Below are positions 7,235-15,052 of a DNA stretch of 24,934 nt, in pieces. The stretch covers positions 1 to 24,934 of the forward strand of contig DBCB01000175.1 of assembly GCA_002303765.1 (NCBI GenBank). Direction: 5' to 3'. The DNA comes from Planctomycetaceae bacterium UBA969 (GTDB taxonomy: Bacteria > Planctomycetota > Planctomycetia > Gemmatales > Gemmataceae). Below the pieces are notes generated by a model. That model had not been told where the DNA came from and did not search any database. It saw nothing but the letters and a program-made list of their open reading frames with translations. Made by a program: the position numbers and the translations under genes. Positions within the stretch are counted from its first letter, which is position 1. Every line of letters starts with the position of its first letter.

Positions 7235-8629
7235 TCAAGCATCAGTAAAAGGGCCAGCATTAATTTTCTTAAGTGCATCGCGAACTTTTACCCCGCTGAT
7301 TTCCTGCACACTTTGATTGTTTGCAATCGACATCGCTGCAGCTTGGCCAGCAGCTTCGCCCATTGCCATCGCTGTTACCGTTACCCGGGTTGAGGAGTGA
7401 GCGCCACGGGTTGCAGAATGGCACCTTCCAGCAACCAAAAGGTTTTCCACTTTCTGAGGCAGCAACGCACGGTAGGGAATATCGTAGGGTTCGGGCTGAA
7501 CCTTCTTGGGATCAAAATTATTGGCGCTGCCCACCGTTGTTTTGTTCGGATGCAAATCAAGATACCAACAGCCTGTTGCTATCGCATCATCGAACCTTTG
7601 GCTTTTCATCAAGTTCTCTTCTGAAAGAACATGCTGCCCAATAATCCTTCGCGATTCCCTCACCCCTATCCATGGATAAGCCTCGATGAAATAAGAATTC
7701 TCAAATCCGGGGACTTCTTTTTTCCAAGTACGAAACATCGCATGGGCATCGGCACGGCCCTGCATTTCAGCACGGCTTAAATCTGCTGCATCGGTCGGGT
7801 TCGCAGGTACGCGCACACCATGAATATATACTTCATCATCGCCATAAAGAAACATCACGCCCGGCCCATAGTAGAAAGGCAGATCACCTCGAACCACTGC
7901 TTTTGCAAGTGCTTCCCTGCAATTCTTGGTCATGTCGTTGTTCTTTTTCACATGGCCAATGCGAAAATGAAGAGTCAAAGGCTGCACCTCGGTGTTTTGT
8001 TCGTAAGGCGCACCAGCCCAAGCAGCAACATCCGCATCGCCTGTACAATCAATCACCACTTTGGGATGAAGAGCAACCAAGCCATCCTTATTTGCAACAT
8101 GAACTGTCTTAATCCTTCCACCCAGAGAATCTACACCACATACAAAAGAATTAAAAAGAATAGAGAGAGAACCCTTTTGTTCCCGAAAAAGATTGTCGAG
8201 AAGAAGTTTGAATTCGAACGAGTTGGGAATGGTGGGGTTGTGTTTAGAAACTGTTTTAGCATCGGGGGCACACACGCCCGATTTAGAAAGAAGCTCGAGG
8301 GCAATTCCGCGAACAACGATGCGATTATCGCGGATGTTGGCAATGCCATCGAAATAAGGCAAACCGACGCACGTGATAATTCCGCCTGCGAAAGGAGCTT
8401 TTTCGATGACCATCACCTTTGCCCCTGCCCGAGATGCAGCCAAAGCTGCTGCAGACCCCGCACACCCCGCACCACAAACCAAGATATCAACATTCATGTT
8501 TTTGCTGAATCTTACTCCAGGAGTTTCAGAGGCTGCAACTGCATTAGAGCCAGCGACTACGGATGCTGTGGCTGCGGTGGTTTGAATAAACTTCCTGCGG
8601 GTCGGAGAATTATTATGGGAAAGGTTCAT
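7235..8629 (-). CDS. Tat-exported FAD-dependent oxidoreductase
   Basis: The 464-residue product begins with a twin-arginine signal (TRRKF at 10-14, hydrophobic stretch to about 33). An FAD-binding Rossmann fold follows, with GAGCAG at 53-58 and the ribose-binding acid Glu76. Further family signs are CTGDAD at 195-200, RESRRIIG at 324-331 and the C-terminal FAD contact region from LLVAGRCHSATRG at about 397 to GEAAGQAA. This matches the FAD_oxidored family (PF12831), common in planctomycetes, usually without a proven substrate. Tat export implies that it folds around FAD in the cytoplasm and works in the periplasm. It is the last gene of run B, 26 bp after DUF1501. An upstream AAGG supports the ATG. 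Electron exchange with the upstream cytochromes is inference. Confidence 0.9.
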   Translation of the reverse strand: MNLSHNNSPTRRKFIQTTAATASVVAGSNAVAASETPGVRFSKNMNVDILVCGAGCAGSAAALAASRAGAKVMVIEKAPFAGGIITCVGLPYFDGIANIRDNRIVVRGIALELLSKSGVCAPDAKTVSKHNPTIPNSFEFKLLLDNLFREQKGSLSILFNSFVCGVDSLGGRIKTVHVANKDGLVALHPKVVIDCTGDADVAAWAGAPYEQNTEVQPLTLHFRIGHVKKNNDMTKNCREALAKAVVRGDLPFYYGPGVMFLYGDDEVYIHGVRVPANPTDAADLSRAEMQGRADAHAMFRTWKKEVPGFENSYFIEAYPWIGVRESRRIIGQHVLSEENLMKSQRFDDAIATGCWYLDLHPNKTTVGSANNFDPKKVQPEPYDIPYRALLPQKVENLLVAGRCHSATRGAHSSTRVTVTAMAMGEAAGQAAAMSIANNQSVQEISGVKVRDALKKINAGPFTDA

Positions 8630-8655
8630 TTTGTTTACCTTGAAATAAGCAATGA

Positions 8656-10137
8656 TTAAGAAAGAATTTCAAGAATAGGTTTTCCTTGATCGATTTCGAG
8701 ACGCTTCCTACCTGGAATTTCTAGCTTTTTATTATCAATGCCCAGAAGGTGAAGCGTGGTGGCATGAAGATCGGTGACATAATGCCCCTCACCGAGGGCA
8801 TGATAACCGAGCTCATCGGTAGCACCATGAACATGGCCTTTTTTGATACCCGCACCCGCCATCCAAATAGTAAACCCATTAGGGTGATGATCTCTGCCAG
8901 TCTTACCACCACCCCTGAGTTCGAGCCCTGGGGTGCGACCAAACTCGGTGCAGAAAACAACAAGCACATCATCCATGAGCCCGCGTTGTTTAAGATCCAT
9001 GATTAGCCCCGCAATGGGCAAGTCGATGGTTTCGCAAAGGCGTGTGTGATTAGTTTTCAAGTTCTGGTGAGAATCCCAAACACCATAAGCGGATGGGAAA
9101 ACCTGAACAAAGCGAACGCCCCGCTCAACCATCCTTCTTGCTGCAAGTAACCTCTGTCCTGCAACTTTGGTGGAATCTTTATCCAGGCCATACATGCGCT
9201 GCGTATGATTGGTTTCATGAGAAAAATCAACAGCTTCAGGAATAGCAGCCTGCATTCTAAATGCAAGCTCATACGAGTGAATGCGCGCGAGCAGTTCTTT
9301 GTCGTTGGGGTATTCGACCGCAGCCAAACCGTTAAGCCGATGGATGAGTGCATATTCTGCACGTTGTTGTTCAAGAGATTGTGAAGACTGGCGCTGACCG
9401 AAGGGTAGTGGGTTTTTAGGATCAAGGGCAACCGGAACGCCCGTATGCTTGGGGCCAAGGTAAAGAGAATCGATAGAGGATTGTGTGGTGGAGCGGGTAG
9501 GGCCGCCGAGTACGACAAACTTGGGAAGATTCTGGTTTAAGGTTCCCAATCCATAATGCGCCCACGAACCAATGCATGGCTGCTGTTCATCTAGTCTGTG
9601 CCTACCCGTGTGAATCTGATTTTCAGCAGCATGATCGTTATCAGTGGTCCACATGTTGCGCACAAAGCAAAGCTCATCAACTTGCTTTGCGAGGTGAGGC
9701 CACCAATCAGTAATTTCGATACCACTCTGGCCATGTTTTTTGAAACCTACCTGCATAGGATAAATGGTAGGGTAAACATCGCGCACATTAATATCTTCAG
9801 AGGCGACTGAGCGGAAGCGTTTCTTATGCAACGGAGATTTCAAGGGGTTTTCAAACGGAGTCTTATCAAAGGTCATACCAGAATATTTATCCAAAGCAGG
9901 TTTGGGGTCGAATGTTTCCATATGACTGTACCCGCCCGATAGAAACACCCAGATGACCGACTTTGCCTTAGGTTTTACGTGGGGTATACCACTGGGAACA
10001 TCCCCCGCTGTTTCAGCTTTTACAATGCCATCTTCCGCAAGCATCGCGCCTAGTGCCATGCCTGTGCAACCCAAACCGAAATCCGAAAGAAAAGCTCTTC
10101 GAGATGGTGCTTGCTGTTGATTGTAATTTTCACTCAT
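8656..10137 (-). CDS. Tat-exported DUF1501 protein (copy B)
   Basis: The 493-residue product has a twin-arginine signal (SRRAFL at 12-17) and the full DUF1501 pattern (PF07394): GGYSHMETFDPKP at 68-80, EFGRTP at 398-403, GRDHH at 414-418, GATDELG at 438-444 and DLHATTLHLLGID at 456-468. From memory DUF1501 is grouped with the alkaline-phosphatase-like fold, so the Asp, His and Ser residues in these motifs may be metal or substrate ligands. No member's reaction is known to me. I chose the ATG at 10137 because AGGTGA lies five bases before it; a GTG at 10146 overlapping the previous stop codon would add three residues. Translation is probably coupled to the upstream cytochrome gene. Confidence 0.93.
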   Translation of the reverse strand: MSENYNQQQAPSRRAFLSDFGLGCTGMALGAMLAEDGIVKAETAGDVPSGIPHVKPKAKSVIWVFLSGGYSHMETFDPKPALDKYSGMTFDKTPFENPLKSPLHKKRFRSVASEDINVRDVYPTIYPMQVGFKKHGQSGIEITDWWPHLAKQVDELCFVRNMWTTDNDHAAENQIHTGRHRLDEQQPCIGSWAHYGLGTLNQNLPKFVVLGGPTRSTTQSSIDSLYLGPKHTGVPVALDPKNPLPFGQRQSSQSLEQQRAEYALIHRLNGLAAVEYPNDKELLARIHSYELAFRMQAAIPEAVDFSHETNHTQRMYGLDKDSTKVAGQRLLAARRMVERGVRFVQVFPSAYGVWDSHQNLKTNHTRLCETIDLPIAGLIMDLKQRGLMDDVLVVFCTEFGRTPGLELRGGGKTGRDHHPNGFTIWMAGAGIKKGHVHGATDELGYHALGEGHYVTDLHATTLHLLGIDNKKLEIPGRKRLEIDQGKPILEILS

Positions 10138-10142
10138 GTTGT

Positions 10143-10148
10143 TCACCT
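10143..10148 (-). promoter_or_regulatory. Ribosome binding site overlapping a stop codon
   Basis: On the minus strand AGGTGA includes the TGA stop of the long cytochrome gene and lies five bases before the DUF1501 ATG at 10137. This arrangement favours coupled translation and decides the start between ATG 10137 and GTG 10146. Confidence 0.65.
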
Positions 10149-13100
10149 GATCGTTACAAAATCGTTATGGTTAAGTAGGGCTCGTAGCATCGATTCCCTG
10201 GTCGCTATATCAGCATTTGCAAGATAAGTTTTGCAAGTTGCAACTTCTGCGGGCAATGGAGAACGACCCAACACCTTTTTGAACGCCATTTGAATAAAAG
10301 CATCATTGCTTTGATCAAGGGAGTTCACGTTAAAAACTTGAGCCCAGATTTCTTTCTCTATTCTGCTTGCAGCCTTATGAATAATTTCGCTGTTGGTGAG
10401 TGCTAGAGCCTGTTGAGGAATGATAGTGCGTGTGCGCCTATAACAATCCAAAGAATCAGGGGCGTCAAACAACTCTGCAAATTTGCTTTTACCGCCCTCT
10501 TCAGGGTAGATGCTGTAATAAAGGCTGCGTCTGAATGTGGATAAAGCCTGGTCATTTTCCAACTCCTGGCCCTTCATCTGCTGGTTTAAAATACCTGATA
10601 ATTGAAAGATGCTGTCGCGGATAACCTCTGCCTCCATACGCCCGGTATTCATACGCCCTAGCAACTGATTTTCCGGATCGAGCGCCTCGGCATTTGTATT
10701 ATCAGCAAATGAAGAGGATTGCCTGTACGCCTGACTGGTAACCATCAGCCTGTGCATATGTTTCATATTCCAACCAGAATCCATAAGTTCGATGGCAAGC
10801 CAGTCGAGTAATTCAGGATGCGTGGGGGCCTTGCCATTCCTACCAAAATCAGCAACAGAGCTTACCAATGGATGATGAAAATGCCTGGCCCATATGTGAT
10901 TAACTGCAACCCGTGCGGTAAGAGGGTTACTGCGATCGGTAATCCATAACGCAAGGGCTTTCCTTCTACCGGTGCTTTTTTCAGGGAACACAGGCGAAAG
11001 CAAAGTGTATTGCTCGGCCATTTTTAAATCCGATCGAATAGCTCGCGCCTTTTCTAGTTTTGCTTTTGCAGTTGCAAGCTTTTTAGAAAGGGCATCTAGA
11101 TCTTTTGGAACCGTTGGAGGATTTTTAATCTTCGCTTCCTGAAGAAGTATTTCAGCCTTTGCAAGATCAGCATCGGCTCTTAAAACTGCGGCATTCTTTT
11201 CCAAGGTGGAAGCTTCAAGAATTGCATTGTTTATTCTTTGCTGATCTTTAGCTGCAAACTTTTCTTCATCAGCCCTGATCCGGGCCTCGACGCTTTTTAA
11301 TTCCGCCTTCGCAGCTTCAAGTTCCAATTGGGCCACCAGATGCCCGCCTTCCGCTTTTCTCACATCGCTTCTTGCGTTTTCCAACTTGGCCATGGCTTTT
11401 TGAAGCTCTGCGTTACATTCAGATGATGAGATAAACGATTTTCCACCAGCCATGTTCATCTGCGAAGCCTCCCACCCCAAGGCCCCGATAATATCTTTAC
11501 CATTCGCAAACGGGCTTTGCTCAAAGTCGAATGAAACCAATTTGATTTTCTGGGGTGATAAAATATGAAGATCATCCAGCGCAACCTTGCTTCCAGGCCT
11601 TGCATCAAAAAGAATACCTTTAGCCGCATTGCCCACCGGGTTCCACTGGTTTAATGCAACCTTGATGGAAGACACTATCACTTTATCATCAGACAAAGAA
11701 CGAACCGACAGCAAACAATGATCCGCCTTGGGATACACATCCATCTGCACGAGGAATTTATTCTGCCCTTTGGTAAAGTCGTAAGCCCCCACATTAAATT
11801 CAGTGAAAGAACCTGGTTTATAAGCAGCAATACGACCTTTATCAAATGCAACATAACCTGCGGTCAAACCTTTTGCATGATCTTTTACAAGCTGAAAATT
11901 GAAATGCGCATCCGTAAGTATCATAAGGGTAAATTCTATCCGGGTCCCTTCTTCCAAGGATTTCATAGAGGCCAATGAATTGTATAAAACCCTCCTGCCA
12001 AGGGTTGAATCAAGGATGAGAGATTGCGTGCCTGAAAGTGCGCCTGAAATTTTGCCCTTGGCTACTTCGGCTACCATGCGGGCGTGATCCTCCTCCGCTT
12101 TTTTCAATCCATCCAATAAGGGTTTGGGGATGGCCTTACTGGTCTTTGAACTATTCTCAAATGCTGTTTGTGCTTTTTGCAGATTGTTTTGCGCCTCTGC
12201 AATCACAGCTTTTCGAACATGTTCTCTTGAACCGGGATACCATGCGTTCAAGGGGAGATCCACAGGCGCTATCTTGCCCATGAAACTTGAAAGAAATGCT
12301 GGCACCCCGGGCTGGATATTACTTTTCTCTTTGACAAGATTTCTTTCATCACCACCGGTATAAAACTTCGTGCTGGCATTAAGATTTTTATCGAACACCC
12401 GGATGGAACCTAATCGTTGTACCGTTCGAAGCTTCGAGTAATCATACTCCTGAAAAACGCCTGGGTCTGCTTCGCCCGGTTCGCGATCCTGCCTTAAACT
12501 GATGGGTTCAAAAAAAGCACGAAACTTAAAATAATCATCATGGCTTATAGGATCATATTTATGATCATGGCAATGGGCGCAATTAAAAGTTAGGCCCAAA
12601 AAAGCCTTGCCTGTGTGCTCGACAATGCTGCGCATCCAATCATTGGGGTTAAGCGCGTACCAATTGCGCACCAGATAACCCGTGGCATGCGCGGAACTCT
12701 GATCATCGGGATAAAATTCATCCCCCGCAAGCATCTCATGAATCATCCGGTCATAACCTTTATTGGTATTCAAAGATTCCACAATCCAATCCCGCCAGCG
12801 CCATATTTGCGGCGCACTGTTCCATACATCCGGCACATATCTACGGCCATGCCAATCTGCATAGCGCCATATATCCATCCAATGGCGTGCCCATCTTTCC
12901 CCATGGCGGGGGTCTAAAAGTAACGCCTCCACCACTTTTTCATAGGCATCAGGCGATTGATCTGCGATGAATTTATCCAATTCCATCGGGGAGGGAGGGA
13001 TACCCACTAAATCGAGGAACACCCTGCGCAATAAGATTTGTTTGTCTGCAGGTTTTTGCATTTGCAAACCCTTAGCTTCAAGGCTTGATGCAACGAACAG

Positions 13101-13562
13101 ATCAATTGGGTTTGCTGAAGTTGAAAAATCTTTTGAACTGGTAGGATTTGTTTTGGTTGGTTTTAGAAATGCCCAGTGCATGCGGGGATCTTTTTCAGGG
13201 ACTTCATCAGGCGAAGACTGCGCACCCTGGATAATCCATGCTTTCATTTTTTCAATTTGATCTGAATCCAAAGCCTTACCTTCCGGGGGCATGCGAAGGC
13301 TTGAATCTTTTTCATTCACCTTATGAAACAAGTTGCTTTTGTTAATGTCTTTGGGGAATACCACCGGGCCATTGGTCCCTCCTTTTTTCATCAGTGCAAC
13401 CGTATCAAGCCTAAGGCCGGACTCCTGCTTCAATGCACCATGGCAGGCATAACATCGTTCACGCAATATCGGCTTAATATCTTTTTGATAATCAACAGAT
13501 GACTGAGGCTCCGCATTTACCAACGCACATAAAATAAAAATGAAATCGGTTGGCATTGGCAT
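10143..13562 (-). CDS. Long PSCyt1-DUF1549-DUF1553 cytochrome protein (copy B)
   Basis: The 1139-residue product has a short hydrophobic leader (about 6-17) and a planctomycete cytochrome c domain (PSCyt1, PF07635) with CYACH at 37-41 and a likely axial Met91 in RMPPEG. DUF1549 (PF07583) spans about 150-350 and contains a second heme-type motif, CAHCHDHK, at 328-335. DUF1553 (PF07587) lies at about 861-1125. Between them is an unusually long insert of about 510 residues: a helical part at 445-505, a LamG/concanavalin-like beta region at about 515-695 (ending in VSFDFEQ), and an Ala/Lys/Glu-rich coiled coil at about 715-850. The RG-[DE]-Y motif seen before DUF1553 in the paralogue at 19898-22423 is not visible. 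The leader lacks basic residues before its hydrophobic part, so the start is slightly uncertain. Confidence 0.92.
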   Translation of the reverse strand: MPMPTDFIFILCALVNAEPQSSVDYQKDIKPILRERCYACHGALKQESGLRLDTVALMKKGGTNGPVVFPKDINKSNLFHKVNEKDSSLRMPPEGKALDSDQIEKMKAWIIQGAQSSPDEVPEKDPRMHWAFLKPTKTNPTSSKDFSTSANPIDLFVASSLEAKGLQMQKPADKQILLRRVFLDLVGIPPSPMELDKFIADQSPDAYEKVVEALLLDPRHGERWARHWMDIWRYADWHGRRYVPDVWNSAPQIWRWRDWIVESLNTNKGYDRMIHEMLAGDEFYPDDQSSAHATGYLVRNWYALNPNDWMRSIVEHTGKAFLGLTFNCAHCHDHKYDPISHDDYFKFRAFFEPISLRQDREPGEADPGVFQEYDYSKLRTVQRLGSIRVFDKNLNASTKFYTGGDERNLVKEKSNIQPGVPAFLSSFMGKIAPVDLPLNAWYPGSREHVRKAVIAEAQNNLQKAQTAFENSSKTSKAIPKPLLDGLKKAEEDHARMVAEVAKGKISGALSGTQSLILDSTLGRRVLYNSLASMKSLEEGTRIEFTLMILTDAHFNFQLVKDHAKGLTAGYVAFDKGRIAAYKPGSFTEFNVGAYDFTKGQNKFLVQMDVYPKADHCLLSVRSLSDDKVIVSSIKVALNQWNPVGNAAKGILFDARPGSKVALDDLHILSPQKIKLVSFDFEQSPFANGKDIIGALGWEASQMNMAGGKSFISSSECNAELQKAMAKLENARSDVRKAEGGHLVAQLELEAAKAELKSVEARIRADEEKFAAKDQQRINNAILEASTLEKNAAVLRADADLAKAEILLQEAKIKNPPTVPKDLDALSKKLATAKAKLEKARAIRSDLKMAEQYTLLSPVFPEKSTGRRKALALWITDRSNPLTARVAVNHIWARHFHHPLVSSVADFGRNGKAPTHPELLDWLAIELMDSGWNMKHMHRLMVTSQAYRQSSSFADNTNAEALDPENQLLGRMNTGRMEAEVIRDSIFQLSGILNQQMKGQELENDQALSTFRRSLYYSIYPEEGGKSKFAELFDAPDSLDCYRRTRTIIPQQALALTNSEIIHKAASRIEKEIWAQVFNVNSLDQSNDAFIQMAFKKVLGRSPLPAEVATCKTYLANADIATRESMLRALLNHNDFVTIR

Positions 13563-13666
13563 GATCTGACTCTTAAGTGTCTTCCGAGTGGGAATGCAAT
13601 CTTATTTTAAAGCTTTGCTTCCCCCTTTACACCATCAAAAAAATTAAATATGAGGGTAAGAATTTT
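13563..13666 (-). other. 104-bp gap between run A and run B
   Basis: This is the only sizeable break inside the 15-kb minus-strand cluster. On the minus strand it contains a run of seven T (13638-13644) without a clear GC-rich stem before it, and an AAGCTT site at 13610-13615. I see neither a convincing terminator nor a convincing promoter, so it may be read through or may hold the start of run B. Confidence 0.4.
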
Positions 13667-15052
13667 CTATGCAAGAAGATCTGAAACGATGCCGGCTTGA
13701 TCTATATCTTTCAAGCCCGGATCCATGATGCCAAATTTTTTGCGTGGCTTCCCAACAGCTTCAAGCAAGGTGAGGTAGAAATTCGCCATGGTTCGATGCT
13801 TGGCAGATTGATATTGGGGCAACTGTAAATAACGCCCACCTTTTTTGAGCTTACCCCCAAGATTACCAAGCATGACCACAGGCCATTCATAGAGGTTTGG
13901 ATGATGTGCATCGCCCGAATCGCTGAGATAAACAATCAGCGTGTTATCAAGCATGGTGCCATCGCCTTCTTTAACAGCATTTAACTTAGAAGCTAAGCCT
14001 GAGATTAATTTTGCGTGATATTGTCGAACTGTTCTAAAGCAGTCTTCGTAATTTTTCCCCTCAACACCACCGCCATGCCCGTAATGATGCCCATCAACGG
14101 GAATACCAAGTTCCGGATACGAAATATAATGCTGCCCACCACCACCTGAAACCAAAGTGACCACATTGGTAAGCCCAACAATCAACGAGGCTGCAGCGAT
14201 TTCGAATTGAGCCTCGAGCCTATTGGTTTCAGTGGGGTTTTTAAATCGATGGTCCAACTTGGGAGCGTTTGCTTTAAGAGAATCACGAACCGAATCGACT
14301 TTGGCCTGCCTATCTCGTAACGATTCAAACGCTTCTAAATACTGATCCAACTTGTGCTTTTCTTCAGTAGCAAGTGCATTGCGAGACTTCTTTACATCTT
14401 CAGCCATGAAATCTAGCAGGTTGGTTTTTCGATCAAATGCATCTTTACCAGAACCCTCCGTAACGCTGCCAAACAGGGCTTTAAAAGCAAGCTCAGGGGA
14501 ACACTGAATAGGTACAGCTTTACCAGCCCCTGATGCAGAAAAATTGTAATTCATCATCATGTCCGGTTTGTTCATCAATCCCAAACCAAGATGAGGCATG
14601 ATGCCCGGAAGGGCTTCACCAAGCGCAAGGTCAATCGTTTGTGCCATCGGCCCTTTATTCGCGGGGTAACAACCCAATGCCCCATGATTCGCAGAGTGAT
14701 CGCTTAAGGCAATCCTGCCAGATAACCCCTGAATCAAAGTCAATCTTTCTTTGAAGGGGGCTAATGGATTTAAAGCAGCATTAAGCTCTAGGTCTTTAAG
14801 GTCGAGTTCAATTAAGTTGTCGTTATTGGGTTTACCATCTTTCCCATCAGGCCTTCTTTTCACCCCTATAGGAACAAGGTGATTTGGGTTCATGCCGTTG
14901 CCTTGAATTACAAATACAATTCTCTTGCGGATTGCAGAAGCATCGCCTCGTGCATGAGCAGCGAGTTGTAAAAGCACGGGAGATAATAAAGTTGCACCAG
15001 CTCCAAGGGTGATATCTTTAATCACATCCCTGCGAGAACTTTTAATGCTCAT
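13667..15052 (-). CDS. Tat-exported DUF1552 protein
   Basis: The 461-residue product has a twin-arginine signal (SSRRDVIKD at 5-13) and matches DUF1552 (PF07586) along its length. Visible landmarks are GNGMNPNHLVP at 51-61, SDHSANHGALGC at 117-128, SGGGGQHYISYPELG at 302-316, GHHYGHGGG at 321-329 and LDNTLIVYLSDSGDAHH at 368-384. The first and last resemble the matching segments of DUF1501, which suggests a shared fold and a similar site. The function is unknown. Its ATG overlaps the TGA of the upstream cytochrome gene by four bases, with AAGGGAG seven bases before the ATG inside that gene. This is strong evidence for translational coupling and for a shared job. Confidence 0.93.
   Translation of the reverse strand: MSIKSSRRDVIKDITLGAGATLLSPVLLQLAAHARGDASAIRKRIVFVIQGNGMNPNHLVPIGVKRRPDGKDGKPNNDNLIELDLKDLELNAALNPLAPFKERLTLIQGLSGRIALSDHSANHGALGCYPANKGPMAQTIDLALGEALPGIMPHLGLGLMNKPDMMMNYNFSASGAGKAVPIQCSPELAFKALFGSVTEGSGKDAFDRKTNLLDFMAEDVKKSRNALATEEKHKLDQYLEAFESLRDRQAKVDSVRDSLKANAPKLDHRFKNPTETNRLEAQFEIAAASLIVGLTNVVTLVSGGGGQHYISYPELGIPVDGHHYGHGGGVEGKNYEDCFRTVRQYHAKLISGLASKLNAVKEGDGTMLDNTLIVYLSDSGDAHHPNLYEWPVVMLGNLGGKLKKGGRYLQLPQYQSAKHRTMANFYLTLLEAVGKPRKKFGIMDPGLKDIDQAGIVSDLLA

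Noticed and set aside
7213..7240. A hairpin between the convergent phosphatase and FAD oxidoreductase genes.
   Set aside because: Only six base pairs (7215-7220 with 7234-7239), AT-rich and overlapping the end of a gene, so too weak to call a terminator.
7820..8659. A 279-codon plus-strand open frame opposite the FAD oxidoreductase.
   Set aside because: It is antisense to a gene with clear conserved motifs, and its translation is low in complexity and has no recognisable domain.
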